From: Chondrosia reniformis
Lineage: Eukaryota; Porifera; Demospongiae; Chondrillida; Chondrillidae
Reading direction: 5' to 3'
Assembly: GCA_947172415.1 (NCBI GenBank)
Contig: OX359200.1
Span: 6,388,501-6,452,500, forward strand
DNA length: 64,000 bases
Below, one piece after another: positions 20,501-30,366 of the stretch. The translations under genes were made by a program, and so were the position numbers. A model generated the notes under the pieces. It worked only from the letters and a program-made list of their open reading frames with translations, was not told the origin of the DNA and searched no databases. Position 1 is the stretch's first letter. Every line of letters starts with the position of its first letter.

Positions 20501-23100
20501 CATATCATTGACATCAACCTCAATCTTGCCAACAGCCTGTGCTGCATCAGTGTGAAAGAACACCTTCCTCTTCCGGCACAGCTCTCCTGTTGGACACAAA
20601 GCAAGCTTACGTACACTCAAAGGAGCATAACACTTGAGGAATGAATAACTTCATTTGCTGAACAAAAGCTACTTAACATATTATGCATATGATTAAATTT
20701 CTTTCAGCATTTCAGCAGTTTATAGAGCAGCAAAGTATTTGTGAGAGGATGTAGCATGTCAAATACCTACACTAAAGCAACTAAAATGTAACTGCTAAGT
20801 ACACTACATAGATTGAGTGGCAAACATGTGGTCAACTTCCAAAAATCTAACCACAAATATGGCCAATGACTGCCTTATATGGTACGTATGTATCTGAATA
20901 TACGTACCTATTTCTTTGACAGGCTGAATGACTCCAATCTCATTATTTACTGTCATAATAGACACAAGAGACGTATCTGGTCTCATTGCTTCTTCTAGAT
21001 CCTGTACAAATGAATATACCAAAGTTATAGGTCAAGCATCAATATCAGTAAGAAAGAATAGCTATTGTTTAATCTTTGCCTATGTTAATATCACATATCC
21101 ATGAATCACATAAAGGAAATGGAATTCATGATCAACCAACTTTGAGATCAATGATGCCATTGGCCTGGACTGGTAGGTATGTCACTTCAAATCCTTCTCC
21201 TTCCAGCACACGGCATGAATCTAAGACACACTTGTGCTCCTTCAAGGGAAGAGAGAGAGATTAACCCCAAGGTGAACCAGTGAAGCTAAAATCACTGATT
21301 AATGCATAAACAGTAATAAAGAAAGCCAATTCTGACTTTACTTGCAGAATTTAGAAATCTACAAAACCAAAAGTGCGATACAAGATACGATACAAATTTC
21401 TTCCAACTACATCCAACTAAATTTAAAGGTTTTATCTTTTGAGTATCTAAAGACACAGTTTAGGTTTGACCCCCAGAGAACTCGGAGACCACCAGAGAGC
21501 AGCCCTAACTATGTGTGTGTGTATGTATATTTATTTATTTAAATTATATTATATTATAATGGTATATTGTACATACGTAACTTGCACTGTATATAGCATC
21601 AGTATTTGCAGTGTCACCAAACGTATAAGACTGAAGTGTAAGCAAGAGATTAATGTAGCTTTAGTTCTCACAGTTTGTGTAGTTATAATGTGCTTCTTCT
21701 TTGACTTGTAAAACTTTCCCACTCCCTTGATGGACATGTTATTGGACTCGGTAGCACCACTTGTGAATATCACTTCTCGAGGATCAGCTCCAATGAGATC
21801 AGCTACTTGCTACACGTGTTGAATAAGAGAGAGACACTGAAAGTACGTATGTAGTATGACCTCACCTTCACCCTCACAACTCCATACCCAACCCCTCCCC
21901 CTCCACATTGCACACCCCTCCCTCCCCCTCCACACTGCACACCCAACCCCTCCCTCCCCCTCCACATTGCACACCCAACCCCTCCACCTCCACACTGCAC
22001 ACCCAACCCCTCCCACCTCCACACTGCACACCCAACCCCTCCCACCTCCACACTGCACACCCAACCCCTCCCACCTCCACACTGCACACCCAACCCCTCC
22101 CACCTCCACACTGCACACCCCTCCCTCTCACCTTCCCCCTCCACACTGCACACCCCTCCCTCTCACCTTCCCCCTCCACACTGCACACCCCTCCCTCTCA
22201 CCTTCCCCCTCCACACTGCACACCCCTCCCTCTCACCTTCCCCCTCCACACTGCACACCCCTCCCTCTCACCTTCCTGGCATGCTCCACTGCCTTCTCAC
22301 TCTCCCACCCGTACGCATGTGACCTGGAGTGTGGGTTGCCATAGTAGGCAGTCATGTAGGGCATCATTGCATCCAATACCCTGGGGTCCTACATGATAAG
22401 TATATGGATTTGAACACATTAAAGAATATTGTGTTTTAAGTCTATCCTCTTTGTGGTTCCTTAGCTTCATAGACATGTATGATGTCCTAGATTGTTCAAC
22501 ATATTGTAATAAGATAACATGCAGATACAAGTTAAAATGGCTCCAGTATGTACAAAGTAATTTATGATTCTTATGAACACTACATTTCCAATAAAAGTGC
22601 GTACGTATTTAGAGTTGTTAAATAATAATAATAAATTTAACATCCTAAGTCGGCCTTACAGTGTGTGTTAATAGGTCAAGGGAACCTTATATTCGTAGTC
22701 ACCTTAACATGATATTATATATTATAGGCATGTATATTATAGATATACATGTACATCCATACATTAACTTACAGTGGGCGATGTCGCTAGTACGTCGAGA
22801 TAGAGTGGACGAAATTCCTGTTTCTTTCCTTTTCAAAGCAAGAAAATATAAATAAGCAAGAGCAAATAGTAAGAATATCGCGACATTTTAGATTTACAGT
22901 TGACGGTTCAGTTACGTAAGCCTACTATAAGTGCTTTAGACATCGCTTTTACACTAACCAGAATCTTCTGATGACTTTGATACAGTTTCTGATTTATCAG
23001 TCTGTTTGACTTGAGCCGCCTGTTGCCCTTGAGTAGGACTAACATGAAACTGTCGTAAAAGTGCCAAGAGTCGAGTTTTCTGAAACATCCTGCCAGCCAT
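17516..23100 (-). CDS. NFS1: Mitochondrial cysteine desulfurase NFS1
   Basis: About 13 exons give roughly 450 residues. NFS1 is a PLP enzyme that takes sulfur from cysteine for Fe-S cluster assembly on ISCU in the mitochondrial matrix. Visible signatures are [10 protein letters not shown] (exon near 21,810-21,665), [10 protein letters not shown] and the PLP-lysine motif [10 protein letters not shown] (20,585-20,452), [24 protein letters not shown], and the catalytic-Cys loop [18 protein letters not shown] (18,740-18,212). The last exon (17,579-17,516) ends [10 protein letters not shown]. The start at 23,100 gives [18 protein letters not shown], an Arg-rich mitochondrial presequence. Exon 1 ends at 22,959. 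All key residues are present, so the enzyme should be active. Two introns carry minisatellites, and a large element abuts the start codon. Confidence 0.95.
19446..20446. repeat. Minisatellite in an NFS1 intron (17-28 bp unit)
   Basis: There are about 45-50 copies of CCCCACCCCCATTCCTACCC-AG and shorter variants lacking CC. A diverged block near 20,010-20,235 has ATCAAG in place of ACCCAG. On the NFS1 sense strand it is G-rich, with GGGG, GGGTAGG and GGGGGTGGGG runs. It starts within 6 bases of the preceding exon's splice donor. It produces long Pro/His/Ser/Thr-rich open frames on plus that are artefacts of a repeat without stops. Confidence 0.95.
21880..22266. repeat. Minisatellite in an NFS1 intron amplifying the splice donor
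   Basis: On the sense strand the exon ends GGAAG/GTGAGAGGGAGG. A 35-bp unit beginning with that donor context is repeated at 22,232, 22,197, 22,162 and 22,127, giving four extra GGAAGGTGAGA sites. Beyond 22,110 the unit shifts to a 29-bp form containing CACACTGCACACCCAACCCC. The array is entirely intronic. Confidence 0.92.
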
Positions 23101-23109
23101 TTTTAAATG
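23101..23109. repeat. Left 9-bp target site duplication
   Basis: TTTTAAATG lies between the NFS1 ATG (23,100, minus) and the left terminal inverted repeat. The same 9 bases directly follow the right terminal repeat at 43,707-43,715. Confidence 0.7.
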
Positions 23110-23129
23110 TACAGTGGCTAGAGTGCCGG

Positions 23130-23876
23130 TGTCACAGGATATTTTATCCCCCGTGTATTTTATCCGCCCGGATAGTATAAACTATCCCGGCGGATAAACG
23201 AAACTAGGAAATTTTATCCTACCCTAGGATAATTTATCCTACCCTAGGATAATTTATCTAATACTCTACGATTTAAGCGTATCATCACGAAATCCTTTAG
23301 ATACATAAGAAGGAACCTTGGGCTGAAAAAGGGATACGATTTTAGGATTTTCAGCCAATAGGAAAGTGACAAAATAGAAAAGCGCTGAAAATGTCTATAA
23401 AAACCGTTGCATTTTCGTCCGTAACAGTTTAATAACCGATCTACAATGACATCGACGATACTATCAGAGGAGAGATGCCAAGCACTCGTTCACTATATCC
23501 ACGGAAGCAAGGAAAATCGACCCGAATATCCTGACGGATTCACAGCTAACGATAAGAGAGCGTTGAGACAGCAGGCCGAGAAATTTGATGAACGAAACGT
23601 TGTTCTATTTCGAAAAACAGATTATGTATTTTATTAAGTATTTTGTACTTATTTATTAATAATAAACATTCATATATGACAAATGATTAGGATAAACTAT
23701 CCTAGTATATTTCATCCCCCAGATAAAATATCCTAGGATATACTATCCTAGAGTAGGATATAATTTCCTAGGGTAGGATAAATTTTCCTAGGATAAAGTA
23801 TCCCAGGGGGATATTTTATCCTAGGATACTTTATCCGGGGGGATAAAATTTAGGGGGGATAGAATTTACTGTGACA
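23130..23876. mobile_element. Nested Ginger-like DNA transposon, non-autonomous
   Basis: It is bounded by TGTCACAGGATATTTTATCC on the left and the complement of TGTCACAGTAAATTCTATCC on the right, with CCGG on both sides (23,126-23,129 and 23,877-23,880). Both subterminal regions repeat CCTAGGATAAATTATCC-like motifs. TGTNR termini and a 4-bp duplication are known features of Ginger transposons. The internal ORF has an integrase-flank flavour. It interrupts the left terminal repeat of the 20.6-kb element. Confidence 0.6.
23446..23637 (+). CDS. Short ORF in the Ginger-like element, truncated transposase N-terminus
   Basis: The 63-residue ORF begins MTSTILSEERCQALVHYIHG and contains DKRALRQQAEKFDERNVVLF. 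The latter resembles the segment before the H2C2 zinc-binding region of Gypsy/Ginger integrases (KRxLRRKAxxFxxxxGVLY type). It stops right after that region, so no integrase core exists. A TATAAAA at 23,395 lies 51 bases upstream and could be a promoter. Assignment is by eye; it may be a captured fragment that is not translated. Confidence 0.4.
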   Translation: MTSTILSEERCQALVHYIHGSKENRPEYPDGFTANDKRALRQQAEKFDERNVVLFRKTDYVFY

Positions 23877-23880
23877 CCGG

Positions 23881-24050
23881 TACCGGTAACGGAACGTATT
23901 TGCGTTAAAGTGCCGGTACCGGTAATTTTATGAGTGACTACGTTTGGACCAGTACCGGCACCATTACCTTTTTGGTTAAGGCGACGGTACCGTATTTTAA
24001 GAATTGACACGTTCGTTACGGGTACTGGCATCATTAATTTTTGGATTAGT
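23881..24050. repeat. Subterminal GGTACCGGTA-type repeats of the large element
   Basis: Several imperfect copies of GTGCCGGTACCGGTAA and CCAGTACCGGCACCATTACC lie in both orientations, continuing the terminal-repeat sequence. They may be transposase-binding sites (inference). Confidence 0.45.
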
Positions 24051-24189
24051 GTAACTTTGTACGATATTTATTATAAATTCCAATATTTTGCCTAAGTAAA
24101 TTGTAAAGTAAAGTAAGAGTAAAAATATAGTCTACATCCTGGTAAAAGTTTTTTTGGAATTCTCTTCAGAATTGATTTTACATATATAT

Positions 24190-24370
24190 CACAACGAGAA
24201 AAAAGAAGAAAAAACGACCCAAGCGTGTTTGGAACTCAATCGGTTCCCAGACCCTTCAACAAATATCGCGATATGCTAACGATAAGGAAAAAAGAAAAAA
24301 CGTCCATTCTCAGTGGGTTACAACAAATATCGCGATATACTGACGATAAGAAAGAAGAAAAAACCAGTCA
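24190..24370. repeat. Short direct repeats with CGCGATAT and a segment shared with 61,167
   Basis: CAACAAATATCGCGATATGC at 24,258 and CAACAAATATCGCGATATAC near 24,322 start two about 65-bp direct repeats ending in AAAGAAGAAAAAAC. The stretch at 24,190-24,242 (core GACCCAAGCGTGTTTGGAAC) recurs almost exactly at 61,169-61,222. Confidence 0.6.
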
Positions 24371-24435
24371 CGTTAGCCAGCAGAGACTGCTGTTACCGTC
24401 GAGCACCACGAGGAGGTGTGACTTGGATTTTGCTC

Positions 24436-24740
24436 GACGCAGGGAGTTCACGTTACCATCCACAATGCGAGCCGTCCTTCCATCGCTGGTCGTCTGGGGC
24501 CAGGATCGTTGGTAACGCCTAACTGGTGCAGTTTCGGCTTTGGTAGTCACGGAGTGACAGAACCGGCCTTATCCCTCCCCGGGTTCCGTTGTATCGATAA
24601 ATCGATAATTGGTGAGCACATCCCCATGGCACCAACCGATACAGGGCAGCTACGGAACCTAGACACTACCAAGCCAACGAGTTTGGACTTACTTCCTTAC
24701 CCGAGGCTCCACGCTAGCAGGCCTGACTGGTCATGTTAAA
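24436..24740. other. Diverged relative of the GC-rich satellite-island core
   Basis: Blocks shared with the island cores, in the same order, are GTTACCATCCAC, GGATCGTTGGTAACG, GTCACGGAGTGAC-AGAACC, ATTGGTGAGCACATCCCCAT, GGCACCAACCGAT and CACTACCAA. The reading frame open in the islands is closed here by TAA and TAG, so what is conserved is nucleotide sequence. Short inverted repeats (TTGGTG with CACCAA; GTTACCA with TGGTAAC) are kept. Function is unknown. Confidence 0.55.
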
Positions 24741-24944
24741 ATGGACTATTTATATGCAATTACGTTGTGAAATGATAAAGAAAAAAAGGGAAAAAAACTG
24801 ATTACCGTTATAATTGATCCAACTCCAGGAGCTTCCTTTTATTCTACAGGCTTCTCTCTCGCATCACCCTGCCACCAGCGCGGTGGTGATGGAAGTGGAA
24901 ATATACTAGTTATAAATATGCACTATATTCAGTTCCTAAGTATG

Positions 24945-25009
24945 GCTGGTGCTTAACATTTTATACAATAATAATGTTATAGTTTATTATATTAATTTAA
25001 GCACCAGCT
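24945..25009. repeat. Inverted repeat GCTGGTGCTTAA / TTAAGCACCAGC
   Basis: A 12-bp stem encloses an AT-rich loop of about 40 bases, immediately before the satellite. Related GGTGCTTA motifs recur at the far side (43,141-43,440 and 43,577), so the satellite is bracketed by similar hairpins. Confidence 0.55.
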
Positions 25010-27185
25010 ATATAACTCTTCCAAATGGAGACATAAGAGGCTTAAACTTCGTGTAGGCACTCACAGGCATGTATGAAACATTTCCAAAGAGGTTTGGAAA
25101 TTTTTATAAATCTTAACATTTGCCCTATCTCTCACAATACATTAATTTCGTATATCAGTATTTCAATGTACATTTGGTGCTGTAACTCTTCCAAATGGAG
25201 ACATAAGAGGCTTAAACTTGGTGTAGGCACTCACAGGTATGTATGAAACATTTCCAAAGAGGTTTGGAAATTTTTATAAATCTTAACATTTGCCCTATCT
25301 CTCACAATACATTAATTTCGTATATCAGTATATCAATGTACATTTGGTGCTGTAACTCTACCAAATGGAGACATAAGAGGCTTAAACTTGGTGTAGGCAC
25401 TCACAGACATGTATGAAACATTTCCAAAGAGGTTTGGAAATTTTTATAAATCTCAACATTTGCCCTATCTCTCACCATACATTAATTTTGTATATCAGTA
25501 TTTCAATGTACATTTGGTGCTGTAACTCTACCAAATGGAAAGACACGAAGCCTAAACTTGGTGTAGGCACTCACAGACATGTATGAAACATTTCCAAAGA
25601 GGTTTTGAAATTTTTATAAATCTTAACATTTGCCCTATCTCTCACCATACCTTAATTTCGTATATCAGTATATCAATGTACATTTGGTGCTGTAACTCTT
25701 CCAATTGGAGACATAAGAGGCTTAAACCTGGTGTAGGGACTCATGGACATGTATGAAACATTTCCAAAGAGGTTTTGAAATTTTTATAAATCTCAACATT
25801 TGCCCTATCTCTCACCATACATTAATTTTGTATATCAGTATTTCAATGTACATTTGGTGCTGTAACTCTACCAAATGGAAAGATACGAAGCCTAAACTTG
25901 GTGTAGGGACTCACAGACATGTATGAAACATTTCCCAAGAGGTTTGGAAATTTTTATAAATCTTAACATTTACCCTATCTCTCACCATACATTAATTTCG
26001 TATATCAGTATTTCAATGTACATTTGGTGCTGTAACTCTACCAAATGGAAAGATAGGAAGCTTAAACTTGGTGTAGGGACTCATGGACATGTATGAAACA
26101 TTTCCAAAGAGGTTTTGAAATTTTTATAAATCTTAACATTTACCCTATCTCTCACCATACATTAATTTCGTATATCAGTATTTCAATGTACATTTGGTGC
26201 TGTAACTCTACCAAATGGAAAGATACGAAGCTTAAACTTGGTGTAGGCACTCACAGACATGTATGAAACATTTCCAAAGAGGTTTGGAAATTTTTATAAA
26301 TCTTAACATTTGCCCTATCTCTCACCATACATTAATTTTGTATATCAGTATTTCAATGTACATTTGGTGCTGTAACTCTACCAAATGGAAAGATACGAAG
26401 CTTAAACTTAGGGTAGGCACTCACAGACATATATGAAACCATTCCAATTGGGTTTTGGAATTTTTATAAATCTTAACATTTGCCCTATCTCTCACCATAC
26501 ATTAATTTCGTATATCAGTATATCAATGTACATTTGGTGCTGTAACTCTTCCAATTGGAGACATAAGAGGCTTAAACCTGGTGTAGGCACTCACAGACAT
26601 GTATGAAACATTTCCAAAGAGGTTTGGAAATTTTTATAAATCTTAACATTTGCCCTATCTCTCATCATACATTATTTTGTATATCAGTATATCAATGTAC
26701 ATTTGGTGCTGTAACTCTACCAAATGGAAAGATACGAAGCTTAAACTTGGTGTAGGGACTCATGGACATGCATGAAACATTTCCAAAGAGGTTTGGAAAT
26801 TTTTATAAATCTTAACATTTGCCCTATCTCTCACCATACATTAATTTCGTATATCAGTATTTCAATGTACATTTGGTGCTGTAACTCTACCAAATGAAAA
26901 GATACGAAGCTTAAACCTTAAACTTGGTGTAGGGACTCACAGACATGTATGAAAAATTTCCAAAGAGGTTTGGAAATTTTTATAAATCTTAACATTTGCC
27001 CTATCTCTCACCATACATTAATTTCGTATATCAGTATTTCAATGTACATTTGGTGCTGTAACTCTTCCAAATGGAGACATAAGAGGCTTAAACTTGGTGT
27101 AGGCACTCACAGGCATGTATGAAACATTTCCAAAGAGGTTTGGAAATTTTTATAAATCTTAACATCTGCCCTATCTCTCACCATA
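25010..27185. repeat. 170-bp satellite array, block 1
   Basis: There are about 13 head-to-tail copies of a 170-bp unit; for example TGTAACTCT recurs at 25,181, 25,351 and 25,521. Each unit holds a dyad around TTTCCAAAGAGGTTTGGAAA and the invariant TTTGCCCTATCTCTCAC. Two main variants alternate: CTTCCAAATGGAGACATAAG and CTACCAAATGGAAAGATACG. Confidence 0.97.
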
Positions 27186-28285
27186 GATACACCTCATAAT
27201 TGCGTAATAGTAAAAAATGTCCGACCGTGAGAAGGTAGAACACAAATATTCGATTCAGTACTATGTATATGAATCTGATAAACTAGAACGCTTTCAAAGC
27301 TTTTTTTATGCACATGGATATACACTTTGTAGTACTTGATTGTTGGTGAAGTAGTATCTTTCCATATAAACTATCTGGAAGCCGTTATAGTGAAATTTCG
27401 CCAATCGACAGCCAACGAAACTCCAAAGAAATAAAATTGGACCATACCGAACGCTACCATCCACGACGCTCAGAGGCCGGGATCGGTGGTAACGTTCAGC
27501 TTATCGAATCTGCCGAAGCAAATTACTACTGAGTTGAACTTTGGGTGTCACTTGCGTGAGAAGAACCAGTTCTTCTCGATATGGCCGACTCATATGAATC
27601 CTAAGATATCAGATGCCAATCCCACATTACGTGGAACCCCCCCGAAATCCGGATTATTGGTGAGCACGTCTCTATGGCACCAACCGATTAGGAGACAGCT
27701 TCAGAGTCTAAGCGCTACCAACCCCTATGGGAACAGCTACCACCATAGAGATGTGTCCAGGTAGGCCTACTTTATAAGGTTTTGCGCTTCTATTTAAACA
27801 ACAAAATTTCGAAAGAAAACGGTTGTGGTTGGCGCTTTTCCATACTTAAGAATAGGGTATTTGCGAGAAAAATATAGTCCAAATATTTCAAGTTCATTAC
27901 AGATCAAGGCATCGTTTCAAGCAACTTTGCAAGTATACTCAGTTTTTGTGGTCCATCTCGAAACTGGGAAAAATGGATAAAACCCTGTGTGTGTCTTCAT
28001 AGGCCGAGGAGAGGAGCTTTTCTGGTCCCACGTAGAAACGATTTTAGCGAGAGGTGTTCCGATATCAACGTTTAATACTATAACCAGCCACACTCAATTT
28101 CAAGTGCTGTAAAACGATAATGGCTGCATACATCTATATAGACATCTTCTGATAGCTGTGTTTAAGGTGCCTCTGTGGGTTTCTAGTTGCCCCATGCTTG
28201 TAAAAACCTATATAACTTGAGGTGTTCCGATAATTTGCATAATATTATCGCACGATCTAAATACTATACCGTCTTCTATGCTAGT
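27186..28285. repeat. Satellite island 1 (1.1 kb) with GC-rich core
   Basis: Non-satellite sequence begins GATACACCTCATAATTGCGT and ends at CTAGTGTACATTAGGCGCTG. The core at about 27,450-27,800 is GC-rich relative to its surroundings. Its 92-codon plus frame (27,486-27,764) has no recognisable domain. Islands 2 and 3 appear identical. Confidence 0.85.
27450..27800. other. Conserved GC-rich core of island 1, candidate structured element
   Basis: This contains GCTACCATCC with GGATCGGTGGTAAC, GTCACTTGCGTGA, CAAGAACC-type AGAACCAGTTCTTCT (a perfect AGAA/TTCT dyad) and TTGGTGAGCACGTCTCTATG followed by GCACCAA. It is nearly invariant even in the diverged island 4. It could be a structured RNA, a protein-binding array or a promoter; the sequence does not decide. 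Confidence 0.5.
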
Positions 28286-29266
28286 GTACATTAGGCGCTG
28301 TAACTCTTCCAAATGGAGACATATGAGGCACTCACAGACATGTATGAAACATTTCCAAAGAGGTTTGGAAATTTTTATAAATCTTAACATTTGCCCTATC
28401 TCTCACCATACATTAATTTTGTATATCAGTATTTCAATGTACATTTGGTGCTGTAACTCTACCAAATGGAAAGATACGAAGCTTAAACTTAGGGTAGGCA
28501 CTCACAGACATATATGAAACCATTCCAATTGGGTTTTGGAATTTTTATAAATCTTAACATTTGCCCTATCTCTCACCATACATTAATTTCGTATATCAGT
28601 ATATCAATGTACATTTGGTGCTGTAACTCTTCCAATTGGAGACATAAGAGGCTTAAACCTGGTGTAGGCACTCACAGACATGTATGAAACATTTCCAAAG
28701 AGGTTTGGAAATTTTTATAAATCTTAACATTTGCCCTATCTCTCATCATACATTATTTTGTATATCAGTATATCAATGTACATTTGGTGCTGTAACTCTA
28801 CCAAATGGAAAGATACGAAGCTTAAACTTGGTGTAGGGACTCATGGACATGCATGAAACATTTCCAAAGAGGTTTGGAAATTTTTATAAATCTTAACATT
28901 TGCCCTATCTCTCACCATACATTAATTTCGTATATCAGTATTTCAATGTACATTTGGTGCTGTAACTCTACCAAATGAAAAGATACGAAGCTTAAACCTT
29001 AAACTTGGTGTAGGGACTCACAGACATGTATGAAAAATTTCCAAAGAGGTTTGGAAATTTTTATAAATCTTAACATTTGCCCTATCTCTCACCATACATT
29101 AATTTCGTATATCAGTATTTCAATGTACATTTGGTGCTGTAACTCTTCCAAATGGAGACATAAGAGGCTTAAACTTGGTGTAGGCACTCACAGGCATGTA
29201 TGAAACATTTCCAAAGAGGTTTGGAAATTTTTATAAATCTTAACATCTGCCCTATCTCTCACCATA
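28286..29266. repeat. 170-bp satellite array, block 2
   Basis: There are about six units, the first shortened at the island junction (ATGAGGCACTCACAGAC lacks about 20 bases). From about 28,390 the block repeats the end of block 1, as part of a 2,081-bp duplication. Confidence 0.95.
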
Positions 29267-30366
29267 GATACACCTCATAATTGCGTAATAGTAAAAAATG
29301 TCCGACCGTGAGAAGGTAGAACACAAATATTCGATTCAGTACTATGTATATGAATCTGATAAACTAGAACGCTTTCAAAGCTTTTTTTATGCACATGGAT
29401 ATACACTTTGTAGTACTTGATTGTTGGTGAAGTAGTATCTTTCCATATAAACTATCTGGAAGCCGTTATAGTGAAATTTCGCCAATCGACAGCCAACGAA
29501 ACTCCAAAGAAATAAAATTGGACCATACCGAACGCTACCATCCACGACGCTCAGAGGCCGGGATCGGTGGTAACGTTCAGCTTATCGAATCTGCCGAAGC
29601 AAATTACTACTGAGTTGAACTTTGGGTGTCACTTGCGTGAGAAGAACCAGTTCTTCTCGATATGGCCGACTCATATGAATCCTAAGATATCAGATGCCAA
29701 TCCCACATTACGTGGAACCCCCCCGAAATCCGGATTATTGGTGAGCACGTCTCTATGGCACCAACCGATTAGGAGACAGCTTCAGAGTCTAAGCGCTACC
29801 AACCCCTATGGGAACAGCTACCACCATAGAGATGTGTCCAGGTAGGCCTACTTTATAAGGTTTTGCGCTTCTATTTAAACAACAAAATTTCGAAAGAAAA
29901 CGGTTGTGGTTGGCGCTTTTCCATACTTAAGAATAGGGTATTTGCGAGAAAAATATAGTCCAAATATTTCAAGTTCATTACAGATCAAGGCATCGTTTCA
30001 AGCAACTTTGCAAGTATACTCAGTTTTTGTGGTCCATCTCGAAACTGGGAAAAATGGATAAAACCCTGTGTGTGTCTTCATAGGCCGAGGAGAGGAGCTT
30101 TTCTGGTCCCACGTAGAAACGATTTTAGCGAGAGGTGTTCCGATATCAACGTTTAATACTATAACCAGCCACACTCAATTTCAAGTGCTGTAAAACGATA
30201 ATGGCTGCATACATCTATATAGACATCTTCTGATAGCTGTGTTTAAGGTGCCTCTGTGGGTTTCTAGTTGCCCCATGCTTGTAAAAACCTATATAACTTG
30301 AGGTGTTCCGATAATTTGCATAATATTATCGCACGATCTAAATACTATACCGTCTTCTATGCTAGT
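29267..30366. repeat. Satellite island 2 (1.1 kb), duplicate of island 1
   Basis: I see no difference from island 1, offset by exactly 2,081 bases. The GC-rich core is at about 29,531-29,881. Confidence 0.9.

Noticed and set aside
21803-22396. Overlapping ORFs on both strands rich in Cys/Val/Gly or His/Thr/Pro
   Set aside because: They are read-through of the 29/35-bp minisatellite in another NFS1 intron.
27486-27764. Identical 92-codon ORFs in islands 1-3 as a protein-coding gene
   Set aside because: The identity reflects recent duplication. The homologous frame at 24,436 has stops, and no domain or codon signal is seen. The nucleotide sequence, not the frame, is conserved.
28208-28517. 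60- and 79-codon ORFs at island/satellite junctions
   Set aside because: They are chance frames in satellite DNA, repeated only because the DNA is repeated.
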